From Reticulitermes lucifugus (lineage: Eukaryota; Arthropoda; Insecta; Blattodea; Rhinotermitidae), in the NCBI GenBank assembly GCA_026260175.1, contig JAKCWW010000398.1:46693-110692 (forward strand): a DNA stretch of 64,000 nt, read 5' to 3'. A program made the translations under genes and the position numbers. Below are positions 49,301 to 58,669 of the stretch, piece by piece. Positions within the stretch are counted from its first letter, which is position 1, and every line of letters begins with the position of its first letter. Below the pieces are notes generated by a model. That model did no database searches and was not told the DNA's origin. It worked only from the letters and a program-made list of their open reading frames with translations.

Positions 49301-52300
49301 ATAACTTTTTTGTTGACCTTCATTCCTCATTATTAAAGGAAATAAATTTTTTATGGTATTTTCATGTCCATGCCTTCAATAACTTTTGACATAATTGAGG
49401 CATTGTTATAATACTTCATATGCGTATCATGCCATTGGAGACCACTTCACCTGTGTACATTTTAGTTATCTGCCATCAGTAATGCCAGTGTGCTGGCTAT
49501 GTGAATTCCAGAGGTGAAAAATGACACCAGTGTCACTTCCTGCAGGGGTCTGAAATGTTGCGTGGTAATAGGTATTAACAAATACACTTCTTTTTAATTT
49601 CAGTTTCTACATGTTGCAAAACAAGAACATTTTAGGTGGTAAAATCATGATGAAAATTTCACTGTTGCTGGAATGACTTGTATTAATGAAAGGCCACATT
49701 CCTTGTATCGTGCCAGGTTTCCTCCACCTGGGTCAGAGGAACATGAAGGACTTTACTGAAGTCAAGATAACTACTCAGTTGATGTTGTTACTTTTTGTGC
49801 ATTCTGTATATAAAGTGTTATATATGACTCATCATCCCACCTTTTATCTTCAAAACTACTGAATTGATTCTGCTGAAATATGATGTTGGGGTCATACTTA
49901 AAAATTGTTAGTAAGGAAATTTAATTTATGTGTATACTGGTTAGTTACAAGTTCTGCTTTACCTGAAGCTGAACTTACTGTGTCAGATTTCTCTGCCCTG
50001 TGTATGAAATTGCATAAAGTCTAGATTCACTCGGTAAGACACATGGGCCTTGCAATGGCTCAGGTGGTTAGTCCCCAGCCTTTCACCACAGAGAAATGGG
50101 TTCAGTCTCAGGTCAGTCCATGTGGGATATATGGTGGACATACGGTATTGGGACAGGTTTTCCTCCGAGTACTTTGGTTTTCTTCTGTCAGTATCATTCC
50201 ATCAACACTCCTCATTCATTCGTCTGTCATCCACACTATATAATCTTAGCAGTTGGCAGTGTCATTAAATAATGCACTTATAAATTAAGATTTTTGACTT
50301 TTATTTAAACCATTTTTGATGTGATGAAAATTTAAACAGAATAAAAGTAGTAGTCATTTTTTACTTTATGCAACAAGACAGCTGCAGTAAATGAGGGTAA
50401 GGGTGAATGAGGTATGCAGAGTACCAGAAAACAGGTTTGGAAAATATGTTCGCTCCACTGGGGTAATCCTTCCCACTGTTGTTCTTTGTTGGAGTTGAAT
50501 TTCAGTACACAGTCTCATTTATTGTTATTCTGGTGTGTGCAGTGTTGTGCAGTTTCGTTCATAGAGAACTTGACTGCAGAATCACTCAACATGTCAGCAG
50601 ACGAGTTTGAACAGTGCATGTCAGGAGAAATGGTTCCACCCAGCACTTGGGAGTCAGCTTTAATGATGTGTGAGGTATGTTATGTCATGCATACTGGATG
50701 GAGGACATACGAGAGCGAGGGTAGAATCGCATATTTCATATATATGCTGAAAACGTCCTGGTCAGTGTCTGGATCCTTGTGGCAAGTGTTAAATTTGCGT
50801 GTTATTGCTTTCAGTGTTTGTAGTGTTTAACACATATATATGGAGGCAGAGCTAAAGCAGTGTGCAGTGAGTGGCACAGTTGTCTTGGTCACGGGTGATA
50901 AGGATGTATCAATCTGTCACTAGCTGTTGTCAGTGTGATATGAACTTGCAAGTGATGCAAGAGAACTGCTTATGTAAGATTTAAAGCTGTTGTAGCAAAT
51001 AAATGCACAAAAATCCTTCTGGGTGATTAAGTGTATCAAGGTTGACTGAGAAACCCACGTCATCTCCAAAACATTGGTTTTTAGCTGAGCTGTTAAGAGA
51101 GCTTTTGGCTAGTTAGACACTTTGTTGGAAAGTTGTAAATATGTTGTTACCCTTTGTTTTGTTTCTTGTTTCTTCATCTTGGACGAGAGGTAAGAGAGGG
51201 ATTCCTCCTGTTGACATATTTGTGTATATAACGTTTTGTGCATTTTTGTGCATCGGAGGTGGTGGTTGCAGAGTATTTGATGAGTTGCTCTTACTTTCAA
51301 TTTTTATTTGATTAAAATCATGTGCAACTTTCTCATTTTCCCCCATGCCTCACATGTTTTATCTTCCATGTTGTCATCATTTCAGTAGTCATATCATTGT
51401 GTGCGTTGGTTGTGCCAAAGAATCTCCTCAAGCCATAGACCCTGTGTAATGTTTTGTAACATGCTAGGTAGTGAAGGCTTGTCATTCCCCTCAAAACCCC
51501 CCAAGCTGGAGAACGACCTGTTGTTGGCTCTCTGTGAATAAATATGTTTGCAGGTGCTGTCCATATTTGGAGGTCATTTCTTCCATGCCATGCCATCGTG
51601 GCAGTGGGTGTTACTTAACACAGCATTGTTCCTTAATTTTTAAAGTGCAAAAGGATACAAAAATTAAAGTGTGTTGCTGAAAAGGGGAATGGTGAAAGTT
51701 GAGATAGGTATAAACGTTTTCATTAGAACATAAGTTTACTGACATATTTTTGTCAGTGTAAACTTATAAACATATGAACTGTCTACCATTCATTGCATAT
51801 TACGGTGCCACATTTATTTATTCATACAAAACCTTATACTGTGTGTCATTCATTCATTACGTAGTCTGGCTTACAACAGGTCCATAGCCTCTTCCGAATT
51901 GAGTTCTCTGCAGAGTGCAATCTAGTGCTTCCTCTTTCAATTTCCAGTATCTTCTCATTTCTTTAAGGTCATCCAGTAGCTGCTTACCTCTTCTGCCTAG
52001 TTTTTCTGCCACTTCTGTCCTTCCATCTATTGTTTCTTCAATAATGTGTTTTAGAAGGCAGTTCCTATGCAAAATGTGTCTAATCCAGTTAGCTTTCTTC
52101 CTTTTTATTGTATATAGGATGTTCCTTTCCTCCGTGACGCTTTGTAATGCTTCTTCATTTCTCACACGGTCAATCCAGCTGATCTCCTCCATCCTTCTCC
52201 AGCACCACATTTCAAAAGTCTCAAGGTATTTCTGATCTACAGTCTGAAGTGTCCAAGTTTCAGCACCATTCAAAGGTATGCTCCAAGTGTAGCATTTTAC

Positions 52301-55130
52301 TAGTTTCTTCCTTAAGTTTAAGTCCAGTTTGCTGGGGAAAAGAGTCTTCTTCTTGTTGAATGCTGCTTTTGCCATGGCAGTCCTGGATTTAATTTTACAT
52401 GTACATCTTGCATCATTTGTTATCATGCTGCCCAAATGGTTAAAATATTCCATATTCTGCAGTTGTTTTAGATCTATCTTAATCTGCACTGGGAATGGCT
52501 GACTTGAGATTCTCATTACCTTAGTTTTTCCCATATACATTTCCATTTCATAGTATCTTCCAGTTTCAGTTAGTGTCTCAGTCATGCCCTGTAGTACTGT
52601 TTCTTCCATAGCCAGTAGAACAAGATCATCTGTGTATTTCACAGTGCGAATTACATGTTCTCCTATTCTGAAGTCTCCAAACCCTTCAAGAGCATTCTTG
52701 GTAAGGCACTTGCTGTATAAATTGAATAGAATCAGTGACAAACAGTATCCTTGTCTAACTTCTCTTCCAATCTTCACACTTCTTGTCTCCCCTTGGTCCA
52801 TTCGTACTTTAACGCTCTGCTCCATGTACAATTTGTCTATCAATCTTCTTTCACACCAGTTGGTACCAGTTTCCTTCAGGGTCTGCATTAATATGGTCCA
52901 GTTTACACAGTCAAATTCCTTCTGCCAGTCTATGAAGCAAGCACAAAATTCTTCATCTATGTCCAAAGTTCATTCTGATATTATTCTCAGCATCTGAATT
53001 GCATCCATAGTTCTTTTTCCACTTCTCAGTCCAAACTGGTACCTTCCAAGTACATCCTCAATTTTCTTTTCAATCCTTCTTCAAAATATCCTCACTACTC
53101 TTTTTGCAATGAGGCTGATTGTTCAATGGTCACTGCATTTTGTAGCTTTTGGATTCTTCTGCAAGGCAATCATTGTAATGTCAGTGAAATCCTTGGGCTA
53201 CTGTCCAGTTTCATATATGTTGTTGATCAGTTGTGTCATTAGTTTGAGATCATCTTCTGACAATTTGAGTACATCCCCAGGTACTTTCATCATATTGTAT
53301 GTATGTAAAACAAATTCTTTCTTCCAGCTATGTTTTAAAAATCATTTTCCATGCGGACATTCATAATTACATATGAAATGCAAATAAACTATTGATGCCA
53401 TTTGAGAGTCACTTTACCTTGTAGTAACAGGCTATTATAAAGTATTTGGAAAGGCCATGAACTTCCATAACTTTTTCACATGTGTTACCTACACCTGCAA
53501 ATTCAGCATGCAGATCCTAACTCACATCTATTCTGTGATTTAGTGTTGCTGTATTGGTGTGCACACTAACCATTCTGTTACAGAGGATGCATCTCGTGTA
53601 CGAGCAATTAGCGATGTTGGAAGATTTACGTAATCGATACATACGTTTTGTGGAAGGTGCTTCAGCACTGAAAGAAGAAATGCACAAGTTCAAGCATGAT
53701 ATTGCAACAGAAGTTTCTGCAGTATTGGCACGCACACCTCTGATCATCCGACCAAGGAAAACACCGACTGACATTGATTCAGAAAACCCTACCTGTGAGT
53801 CACTGCCTCCTCCAATTGTTCCACAGGTACACAGCTACTCATATGCAACACAAAGGGAGGTATCAAATCATTTGGTGTAGGTCAGGCACTCATATTATTC
53901 AGACCAATGGGATTGCTCAGTTCAATTTGGGGGGGGGGGTTTGGAGAACCAGAAAGAGGACTTGATTGCTGCTGAAAATAATTTAATAGGGAGAATTTTG
54001 GTCCAGAAATATATGCAAACTTGGCCAGAAGAACTGCATTGCCCAATTCTTTACCTCAGCATGGTCTTAGCGATTACCTGGGAAGATTAAGAGTGAAGGT
54101 ATATTGTTACATTAATGCTTTTTCACAGACACCTTAAAAACGTACTACACAGTGGATACCTTTAGTGCAGAAGAGACCTAGTGCTAATGGGTGTCTTAAG
54201 TATTCACTTTTGACCTTTAGGAAATGTGAATTCAATGTGCTGTTGGCATCTGGACCTGTGAAGCTATATGCACTCATTCTGTGGTGAAGTTCAACAGAGT
54301 ATGTTTACTTTATAAGTTTTAAGAGTATGTTTACTTTTTCCTTCAACTGTACTAGCCTCTAGCCCAATCGTAATGTTGTAACATAATGAACCGTAGCGGA
54401 TGCTTTTTGAAAGTTATGGAATACCATTTAACATTTATTGCATTTTTCTTATACCAAACTGACCTTTGTGATGGGATTTCCAGTGCATGTTTTTTCTGTA
54501 TTTCAGATTGTTGCACCACAGCTTGGATTAGATCTGGACAGTGTAAAGAAAACTGACCTTATGAAAGATACACAGCTTGACATCACAACTGCTTCTGTCC
54601 CACGTGACAGCTTGTCTCTGTCTCCATCATTTGGTTTCAGCCATAGTCTTGATGAGCTTACGACACCAGACAATATGTTTGCCACTCAGGAAAGTTTAAG
54701 TTTTGTTCAGGGACTCACCTCAGTCAGCTATGACATTGACCTCTCTGACTTGAGTGCAGACAATAGCTTTGCTGAAGATGTTCCAGCAGCAGATGGCTGT
54801 AAGAGCAGTATTGTATTTCCACTGGAAGCAAAATGTGTAGAAGATCTCACACCATCTCTGCTGGATACCACTGAGTCACCAACAGGAGTTCAACTTCCTT
54901 CGCCTATTAAACCTGTTTATACCGGAGAGTACCAAGGTTTTGCAGCACAGGGGTGGCAGATACATAGTATACCCTGTGAGACAGGGGACACACAGTCTCT
55001 GAATTCTGATACTTGTGGGAAAATGGATTCAGCTTCTAGTCAGGTGAGTGTTGGTGAAAGGACTGTCGATTCAGCAGCTAGTGATGATCGTAGTGTAAGT
55101 CAAATGCACGGAACGTTAGTCAAGGTTTAA
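40189..55130 (+). CDS. Rabex-5: Rab5 guanine-nucleotide exchange factor Rabex-5 / RABGEF1 (gene span, nine exons)
   Basis: Activates Rab5 by GDP/GTP exchange on early endosomes and binds or ligates ubiquitin through its A20 zinc finger. Exons: 40189-40370, 42654-42787, 44506-44760, 46752-46881, 46999-47096, 48453-48709, 50543-50674, 53584-53826, 54507-55130. Joined, they form 2,055 nt in one frame (684 residues). Order: A20-type zinc finger at about 17-42 ([20 protein letters not shown]), charged linker, helical bundle, VPS9 domain with [20 protein letters not shown] and [20 protein letters not shown], then a coiled-coil-like helix and [13 protein letters not shown]. The exchange-critical Asp, Pro, Tyr and Thr of the VPS9 family are kept. 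A ubiquitin-interacting MIU helix is not evident. The tail after PPPIVPQ is about 200 residues longer than in human RABGEF1. Confidence 0.96.
40430..41230 (-). mobile_element. Old LINE fragment in Rabex-5 intron 1 (antisense)
   Basis: Minus-strand frames give [26 protein letters not shown].., [25 protein letters not shown] and [15 protein letters not shown]. This is the order of the second half of an insect LINE reverse transcriptase (LEVN.EKTKYM, FKYLG, RRIFGPK, RRMRWAGH, WRALVN). It has many stops and frame changes and no 5' half, so it is an old, truncated copy. Confidence 0.75.
42104..42260 (+). mobile_element. tRNA-derived SINE, family D, in Rabex-5 intron 1
   Basis: The head TTGGTCCAAGTAGTAATGCT, B-box-like GTGGGTTGAATCTTGG, and tail CCCTGACTGAGATTTGTG with TTTTCCTCAGTTCC are in plus orientation. 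It is the type copy used for family D here. Confidence 0.75.
42654..42787 (+). CDS. Rabex-5: Rabex-5 exon 2 (charged linker)
   Basis: Acceptor TATTTATAG, donor AAAG|GTACAT (phase 1). Encodes [20 protein letters not shown] and [17 protein letters not shown], Lys-rich, like the linker after the zinc finger in animal orthologues. Confidence 0.88.
43300..43342 (-). ncRNA. Candidate minimal type I hammerhead ribozyme, left arm
   Basis: Read 5' to 3' on the minus strand: GCCC, CTGATGA, T, GGTCG-loop-CGACC, GAA, ACATATGT, A, GGGC. Stem I is GCCC/GGGC. The core CTGATGA..GAAA is intact. Stem II is five G-C-rich pairs. Stem III is a two-pair AC/GU helix with AUAU loop inside a palindrome. Cleavage is expected after the A following GU. 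One extra U lies between the core and stem II. Confidence 0.5.
43780..43822 (+). ncRNA. Candidate minimal type I hammerhead ribozyme, right arm (Rabex-5 sense strand)
   Basis: Same layout as the left-arm copy, with CTGATGA at 43784-43790 and GAAAC at 43807-43811. The 5' strand of stem I reads GGCC instead of GCCC and therefore pairs less well with GGGC (43819-43822). It is in the sense orientation of Rabex-5 and would be part of the intron-2 RNA. Confidence 0.45.
44092..44357 (-). mobile_element. tRNA-derived SINE, family A, in Rabex-5 intron 2, with 14-bp target duplication
   Basis: Family A words CCTGCCGTGAAGGCACAGAG and GACCTGGTACCCATTG, and a reversed head (ATCGTCCAGCCCATAGTGAG). TGGCAGGCAACCAA flanks it at 44078-44091 and 44358-44371 perfectly. 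Confidence 0.92.
44506..44760 (+). CDS. Rabex-5: Rabex-5 exon 3 (helical bundle)
   Basis: Acceptor AATTTTCAG, donor AGAG|GTAATA (phase 1). Encodes [20 protein letters not shown] through [14 protein letters not shown] and [16 protein letters not shown], matching the RABGEF1 region before VPS9 (human FLKTFHKTGQEIYKQ and FYHNVAERMQ). Confidence 0.93.
45005..45286 (-). mobile_element. tRNA-derived SINE, family C, in Rabex-5 intron 3, with 13-bp target duplication
   Basis: Best family C copy. On the minus strand a tRNA-like head (GCCATGGCTCAGGCGGTTAG), B box GGTTCGATCCC, then the body coding the spurious peptide [31 protein letters not shown] lies at 44992-45004 and 45287-45299. Confidence 0.93.
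46180..46640 (+). mobile_element. LINE C-terminal fragment in Rabex-5 intron 3
   Basis: A + frame reads [54 protein letters not shown] and [14 protein letters not shown]. It matches the LINE tail order RRIFGP, W..L.N..., IIR..K.RR.RWAGH, and PEGKR. Decayed remains continue to about 46,640. It is a sense-strand copy without the catalytic part. Confidence 0.8.
46752..46881 (+). CDS. Rabex-5: Rabex-5 exon 4
   Basis: Acceptor TATGATTTCAG restores phase with exon 3 and gives [20 protein letters not shown] and [20 protein letters not shown], matching human IEKYIMTRLYKYVFCP. Donor AATAG|GTATGG (phase 2). An upstream acceptor at ACACAG would break the phase. Confidence 0.92.
46999..47096 (+). CDS. 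Rabex-5: Rabex-5 exon 5
   Basis: Acceptor TGTTGTAG, donor ACAG|GTATGC (phase 1). Encodes [20 protein letters not shown] and [10 protein letters not shown], equivalent to human RIRALRWVTPQMLCVPVNED. Confidence 0.95.
47127..47186. repeat. MITE scrap ending in a 14-bp hairpin
   Basis: TGTGTCCTTCAGTACGGAAC matches the hAT MITE at 8,075. ACTCTAATTCTCCA (47147-47160) is perfectly inverted at 47173-47186 around a 12-nt loop. Confidence 0.6.
47195..47530. mobile_element. Possible Tigger-like DNA transposon remnant
   Basis: TACAGGTAGCCCTCAATTTG and ATACAGTCATCTCTGTAATT..GCGAATTTGCTCT resemble pogo/Tigger termini, with A/T-rich sequence between. Boundaries and family are uncertain. Confidence 0.4.
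47692..48086. other. Assembly gap (395 N)
   Basis: Lies in Rabex-5 intron 5. Exons 5 and 6 join in phase and match the protein without a missing segment, so no coding exon seems lost. Confidence 0.99.
48453..48709 (+). CDS. Rabex-5: Rabex-5 exon 6 (VPS9 catalytic core)
   Basis: Acceptor ATTTTTTCAG, donor CTG|GTGAGT (phase 0). Encodes [40 protein letters not shown] and [20 protein letters not shown]. This holds the invariant Asp and the Pro-Pro and Tyr/Thr residues of the Rab5-contacting surface. Confidence 0.97.
49122..49286. mobile_element. hAT-type MITE, 165 bp, in Rabex-5 intron 6
   Basis: Begins CAGGGGTGCACA and ends GTGGACCCCTG, inverted CAGGGGT-type hAT termini. Flanking octamers GTTTAAGC (49114-49121) and GCCTGAGC (49287-49294) agree at 5 of 8, all differences being transitions, as expected for an old target duplication. 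Confidence 0.8.
50046..50275 (+). mobile_element. tRNA-derived SINE, family C variant, in Rabex-5 intron 6
   Basis: Head CAATGGCTCAGGTGGTTAGT, B-box-like GGGTTCAGTCTCAGG, GTCCATGTGGGATATATGG and GTATTGGGACAGG match family C. The 3' part (CTCATTCATTCGTCTG, ATCTTAGCAGTTGGCAG) differs from other copies and may be a subfamily tail. Confidence 0.8.
50543..50674 (+). CDS. Rabex-5: Rabex-5 exon 7
   Basis: Acceptor TGTGTGCAG, donor GAG|GTATGT (phase 0). Encodes [20 protein letters not shown] and [10 protein letters not shown], matching human CCAVAFIEKLDAQSLNLSQE and the MSG motif. Confidence 0.96.
51850..53370 (-). mobile_element. 5'-truncated LINE with long reverse-transcriptase frame, Rabex-5 intron 7 (antisense)
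   Basis: The minus-strand frame of 369 codons (52966-51857) reads [42 protein letters not shown] (catalytic YxDD, here Tyr-Thr-Asp-Asp), [37 protein letters not shown], and ends [32 protein letters not shown]. Upstream [16 protein letters not shown] continues the same frame, split by one TGA where related copies usually have Arg. Further upstream to about 53,370 the frame is broken. Endonuclease and 5' end are missing. The 3' end is a short (ATGA)n tail near 51,850. Long open frame and simple tail suggest a moderately young copy. Confidence 0.92.
53584..53826 (+). CDS. Rabex-5: Rabex-5 exon 8
   Basis: Acceptor TCTGTTACAG, donor CAG|GTACAC (phase 0). Encodes [20 protein letters not shown], a predicted helix, and [18 protein letters not shown], matching the end of human RABGEF1 (AIDSENVENDKLPPPLQPQ). 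In vertebrates the protein ends soon after this point. Confidence 0.95.
54507..55130 (+). CDS. Rabex-5: Rabex-5 exon 9 (C-terminal extension)
   Basis: Acceptor TGTATTTCAG. The open frame runs 207 codons to TAA at 55128-55130. It is rich in Asp/Glu, Ser and Thr ([40 protein letters not shown]) with no fold I recognise; it is likely disordered. The word [18 protein letters not shown] follows a strong internal donor, CAG|GTGAGT at 55044, so a spliced version ending at 55043 is possible. Confidence 0.85.
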   Translation: MVAPQLGLDLDSVKKTDLMKDTQLDITTASVPRDSLSLSPSFGFSHSLDELTTPDNMFATQESLSFVQGLTSVSYDIDLSDLSADNSFAEDVPAADGCKSSIVFPLEAKCVEDLTPSLLDTTESPTGVQLPSPIKPVYTGEYQGFAAQGWQIHSIPCETGDTQSLNSDTCGKMDSASSQVSVGERTVDSAASDDRSVSQMHGTLVKV

Positions 55131-55432
55131 GTGGACTTATGACAACTTTTGATTCACTGTTCTAAAGCAGCATTGGTTCATCTACATGTTTTATAGTTTC
55201 AGACATGAATTGCTGCAGTTTACACATGGATCAAGAACTTTGTACTACGGGAAAGTACTTTTGATGGAGGCCAACACATTTATCATGTATGATGTTTTTG
55301 CTTTAGAGAACGAGATATAATAGCAATGTAATAGCAAATCATTTCTTTCTTGCCATTACTTTTTATTCTCTGTCACTGTCCTGTTAAGCACATCATGCTT
55401 TATTCTCAAATGTTATATTCAGTGAAGTTGTA

Positions 55433-55438
55433 ATTAAA
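55433..55438 (+). promoter_or_regulatory. Rabex-5: Weak candidate Rabex-5 poly(A) signal ATTAAA
   Basis: ATTAAA about 300 nt after the stop is the first variant signal noted. There is no canonical AATAAA nearby before the Tigger element, so the true 3' end may be farther on. Confidence 0.25.
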
Positions 55439-56126
55439 ACTAAGCATATTTATTATGTAATACATAATGCAGTGACGGTCTGAGACAAAGCGGTTCTTGA
55501 TCTCAGTTTTTGCCTGCGTATTGTGTGTTGATCTTATGATTTTATTTTATTCATATTCGTATTTGGTCTTCATTTATCCTTGCACCCCGTGTCCGTTTCT
55601 GTAAAACCATTCTTAATTGAAGAACTTGCTGTCAAATTTTGTGGAAAATCATTGTCATAGCCATAGTCCCTGAATTTTTGCAGTGTCATGTTTTGTCATG
55701 TTACAAAGCAGTTTTTTTTTTACAAGAGCCTGTGCTATTCTTTCTTTCACCAATCCGTTTCTTTGCTTCCTGCTTCACTTCTGCCTCCGTGTTTTTGATC
55801 TTTTCTTCTCTAAACTTTTCTGCAGAGTCTGAAGTTTATTGGGTTTTAATGTATTCGGTTAGATAATTGTAATATTAGTATTTCTAAAGATATGCATTAT
55901 TCCTCATTTTTTTCGTTTCCTTTTCTACTTGTTCCACTGTTTATCAGGTTTTACCTGATATGTTTGAAGTCTACTTAGCAAGATAGGGGTCCTGTTGTGT
56001 CTTTATCACCACTACATTACTCACCATTATTTAAGGACAGTGGCAGTGTTGAGAGAAACTGAATTAAGATTCTGGCTGTTGTTATATTGCTTCCTCCTTC
56101 TAGTCAGTAGTTGTCACTTATCAGGA

Positions 56127-57095
56127 GCATAGCTAGGGTGTGTAAGTGATGCTGCCCCCCAGGTGACAGAGTCCAAGGGCCAGCAAAGTGGGTGACAAAA
56201 TGAAAGTTATAAAAGAAGAAGTTGATTTTCTGCACTGAACAAATTTTAAATTATTAAGCCAAATACAGTAGAACCTCGATTATCCAAAATAAAGGGGGCA
56301 GACCCGATTTCGGTTAAGCAAAATTTCGGATAATTCAGAAATTTGGCTTGACGTGATAAGGTGCAATAAATATAACATTTATTCAGAAACACGTCTTATG
56401 TTAATAAACTTTATGGCGCAAGAAAGTGTATGATATTTACAAATACAATACAACACTACAAATTTCTACGAAAAAAATCTGGTATCTTAGTTTGAACTTA
56501 CAATGTTTTTTGGCTGCAATATCCCTCCACCTCTTTATCAATAACATGTTGGCCGGTGACAACTCCTCGCTTTCTTCAACAAAACGTAAAGCAATCAGCA
56601 ACAACAAACCCAAATTTGATTGTTGAAGGCTGCTTACACTGATGAAATTTAAACTGTACTGAATTGCAAATAAATTGCGATCTTATTACCTCTAACGCTT
56701 TGAACCCCTTGTCAGCTGTCACGTCAATTTGCCACTCATCTGCATCCATCAACTTTTCACAACAAACTGATGGGGAGAGGCTCAGAGGTGTCTCGTGGCA
56801 GGCAGTTGTGGGAATTGCAGCGCCTGACAGGCACCAGGATATTCTAAGAACTAACTTACTGCTGTAAACTGCCATTTGTATTTCAATAATAATACGTACA
56901 GTTCTCAGCAATTTAATTTAGATATCATCTTGCGTACAAAAAAAAGTGTTTCGATTAAGCGAAGTTCAGATAATCGAAGTTTTAATGTACAAGGAAATTC
57001 ATAAAGTAATTATGATTTTGTTTAAAGTTTGTAATTTCTGTTAGGGGCGGCCATTGTGATTGCTCCCCCTGGGTGCCAAAAAAACCTAGCTATGC
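56127..57095. mobile_element. DNA element with GCATAGCTAGG ends, interrupted by a Tigger MITE
   Basis: GCATAGCTAGG (56127-56137) and its reverse complement CCTAGCTATGC (57085-57095) bound about 247 bp once the inserted Tigger element is removed. Adjacent CCCCCCAGGTG and CCCCCTGGGTGCC words occur near both ends. A related right end (CACCAAGAAACCTAGTATGA) lies near 60,050. Family not recognised. Confidence 0.6.
56266..56987. mobile_element. Tigger/pogo-type element, 722 bp, TA target site
   Basis: The left terminal repeat CAGTAGAACCTCGATTATCC and the right end mirror each other around TA duplications (56264-56265, 56988-56989). GACCCGATTTCGG and ATTTATTCAGAAACACGTCT are shared with the 298-bp copy at 7,421. 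The interior holds a minus-strand frame of 111 codons, part of which (RETPLSLSPSVCCEKL) recurs in the shorter copy. It may be a transposase remnant, but I cannot align it to a DDE domain. Confidence 0.85.
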
Positions 57096-57721
57096 AACTG
57101 GTTATCCATTTCAACAGTATCCTGTCTTCCATTTATGGTCTGTTGGTATCTGATGTCCTGTCTAGCAAATTACATGATGTTGCATCACAAGACCATAATC
57201 TTAATACTGACCACCTTGAGAAGTTTCATGCCCACAGTTCTAACGCCTACACTAACAAAATCACGTTCCATCAGAATTGCCAGTGCTGAGGTAGTGTCAT
57301 ATTCAACCAATAGTAGTACTGTAGGGAATTTCAAATTGTATGATTGTCTAATGACTTTTCCTGTACATTTTATTGTAGCACTGTGGTCACATTATGGACT
57401 CGCAACACCTCTGTGTCTGTCTTGTAACACTGCACACGTATGTAGCAGCAGTAATCGTCTGAGACAGAGGTCCATTTTGCTTGCAATGTTATGAGGCTAA
57501 GATGAGGGCTGTGACATCAGGTTTGTAAATACAGTGCTACAGCAGAATGGATTGGTAAAGTCATGAGATTAAACTTACATTTTTGAATTAGCTGCAATAT
57601 TGCTGCCGAATTTAATACTGTTGCGGTGTGGGTACAGAGAACAGAGATGCTGTGGAAGGCCTGGGGGACATTTCACTAAGACATTTTATCAAGGGCTTCT
57701 GCTCTTACCTGAGTCAGCATC

Positions 57722-58010
57722 GTGGTCTAATGGATAAGAAACTAGAATGTCAACCTTATGATTGGAAGTTCAAGGCCGTTCGAATGACAGTGTTTTGTTA
57801 AACAGTTCATGAGGAAGTTTCAAAATGACTCGCTCAATAAGAATTTAGTGGTCCAGTGGTTAGGGCACTGGACTTTCAACCTTATGATCAGCAAGTATTT
57901 GCAGTCCAGCAGCAAGGACTTGGAGTACAGAAAGTTTTCTGTTAAAGTTCCTTGGTCTCACAATTCATCAGGGAGTTCCAAAATTAGTACTTCAACAAGA
58001 ACTTTGTGGT
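57722..58010 (+). mobile_element. Tandem tRNA-derived SINE-like units
   Basis: GTGGTCTAATGGATAAG (57722), GTGGTCCAGTGGTTAGG (57848) and GTGGTC (58006) begin successive units of 126 and 158 bp. Each starts with an A-box-like TGGTCnAnTGG and shares CAACCTTATGAT and CA(T/A)GAGGAAGTT/CAGGGAGTT-type words. B-box-like GTTCAAGGC follows in the first unit. This is a dimer or broken trimer of a family not otherwise seen in the window. Confidence 0.6.
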
Positions 58011-58490
58011 CTTCCCCACAATCCAAGGTTTAGCAGTTGCAAATCCACCAGGTTCCGGGATTGTCAGACAGCAGAAGAAACATCTGCTAACTACTCCGAG
58101 AGCTTCGGCAGAAAAGTGTAAAAAGTCTTAGTACACCCATAATTTTTAAAAGTTTTGTTAGCGTGTTAGGAATTTTGGCCAAGAAAATTTTTACTACGAC
58201 ACCTGAAATATGTAGTACCAAAAATTTTCTCAACTGGCAGAGTTCCATAGACCAGAAAAAATTTTAATAGCATACCCTTTGGTGCCTGAATTAAATTCTC
58301 GGTGCAATCTGCAAAACTCAAAATTTAAATTACAGGATTTAGTTTTATATGCAAACTTTTATGAAGGAAAATAAGCAAAACCGAAGGAGAACATCTCAAC
58401 GGGGCTGTACAAGATTGGCCGTAATTCGTCGATGCATATGCTGCGTCGTTCGGGAAGTGAACCCAGCACCCTGCGAACAATATGTGGGTC

Positions 58491-58658
58491 ATCTGTGGTC
58501 TTCTGGGTTATTACACGGCGTCGTCTGGTAATTATTTACCGACGTTTCGGGACAACGTATAGGTCCCGAAACGTCGGTAAATAATTACCACACGACGCCG
58601 TGTAATAACCCAGAAGACCACAGATTTCATCAACATCGCGGCGGAAGCCTGAAATCAA
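58491..58658. mobile_element. Small palindromic insertion of the GAAACGTCGG family
   Basis: Left arm 58493-58553 and right arm 58563-58623 are 61-bp inverted copies with one mismatch, separated by nine bases. The tail (ATCAACATCGCGGCGGAAGC region, 58624-58658) is present on one side only and matches the 25.1 kb copy. AATATGTGGGTC flanks the whole at 58479-58490 and 58659-58670. It is a single recent insertion of a head-to-head dimer. Confidence 0.88.
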
Positions 58659-58669
58659 AATATGTGGGT

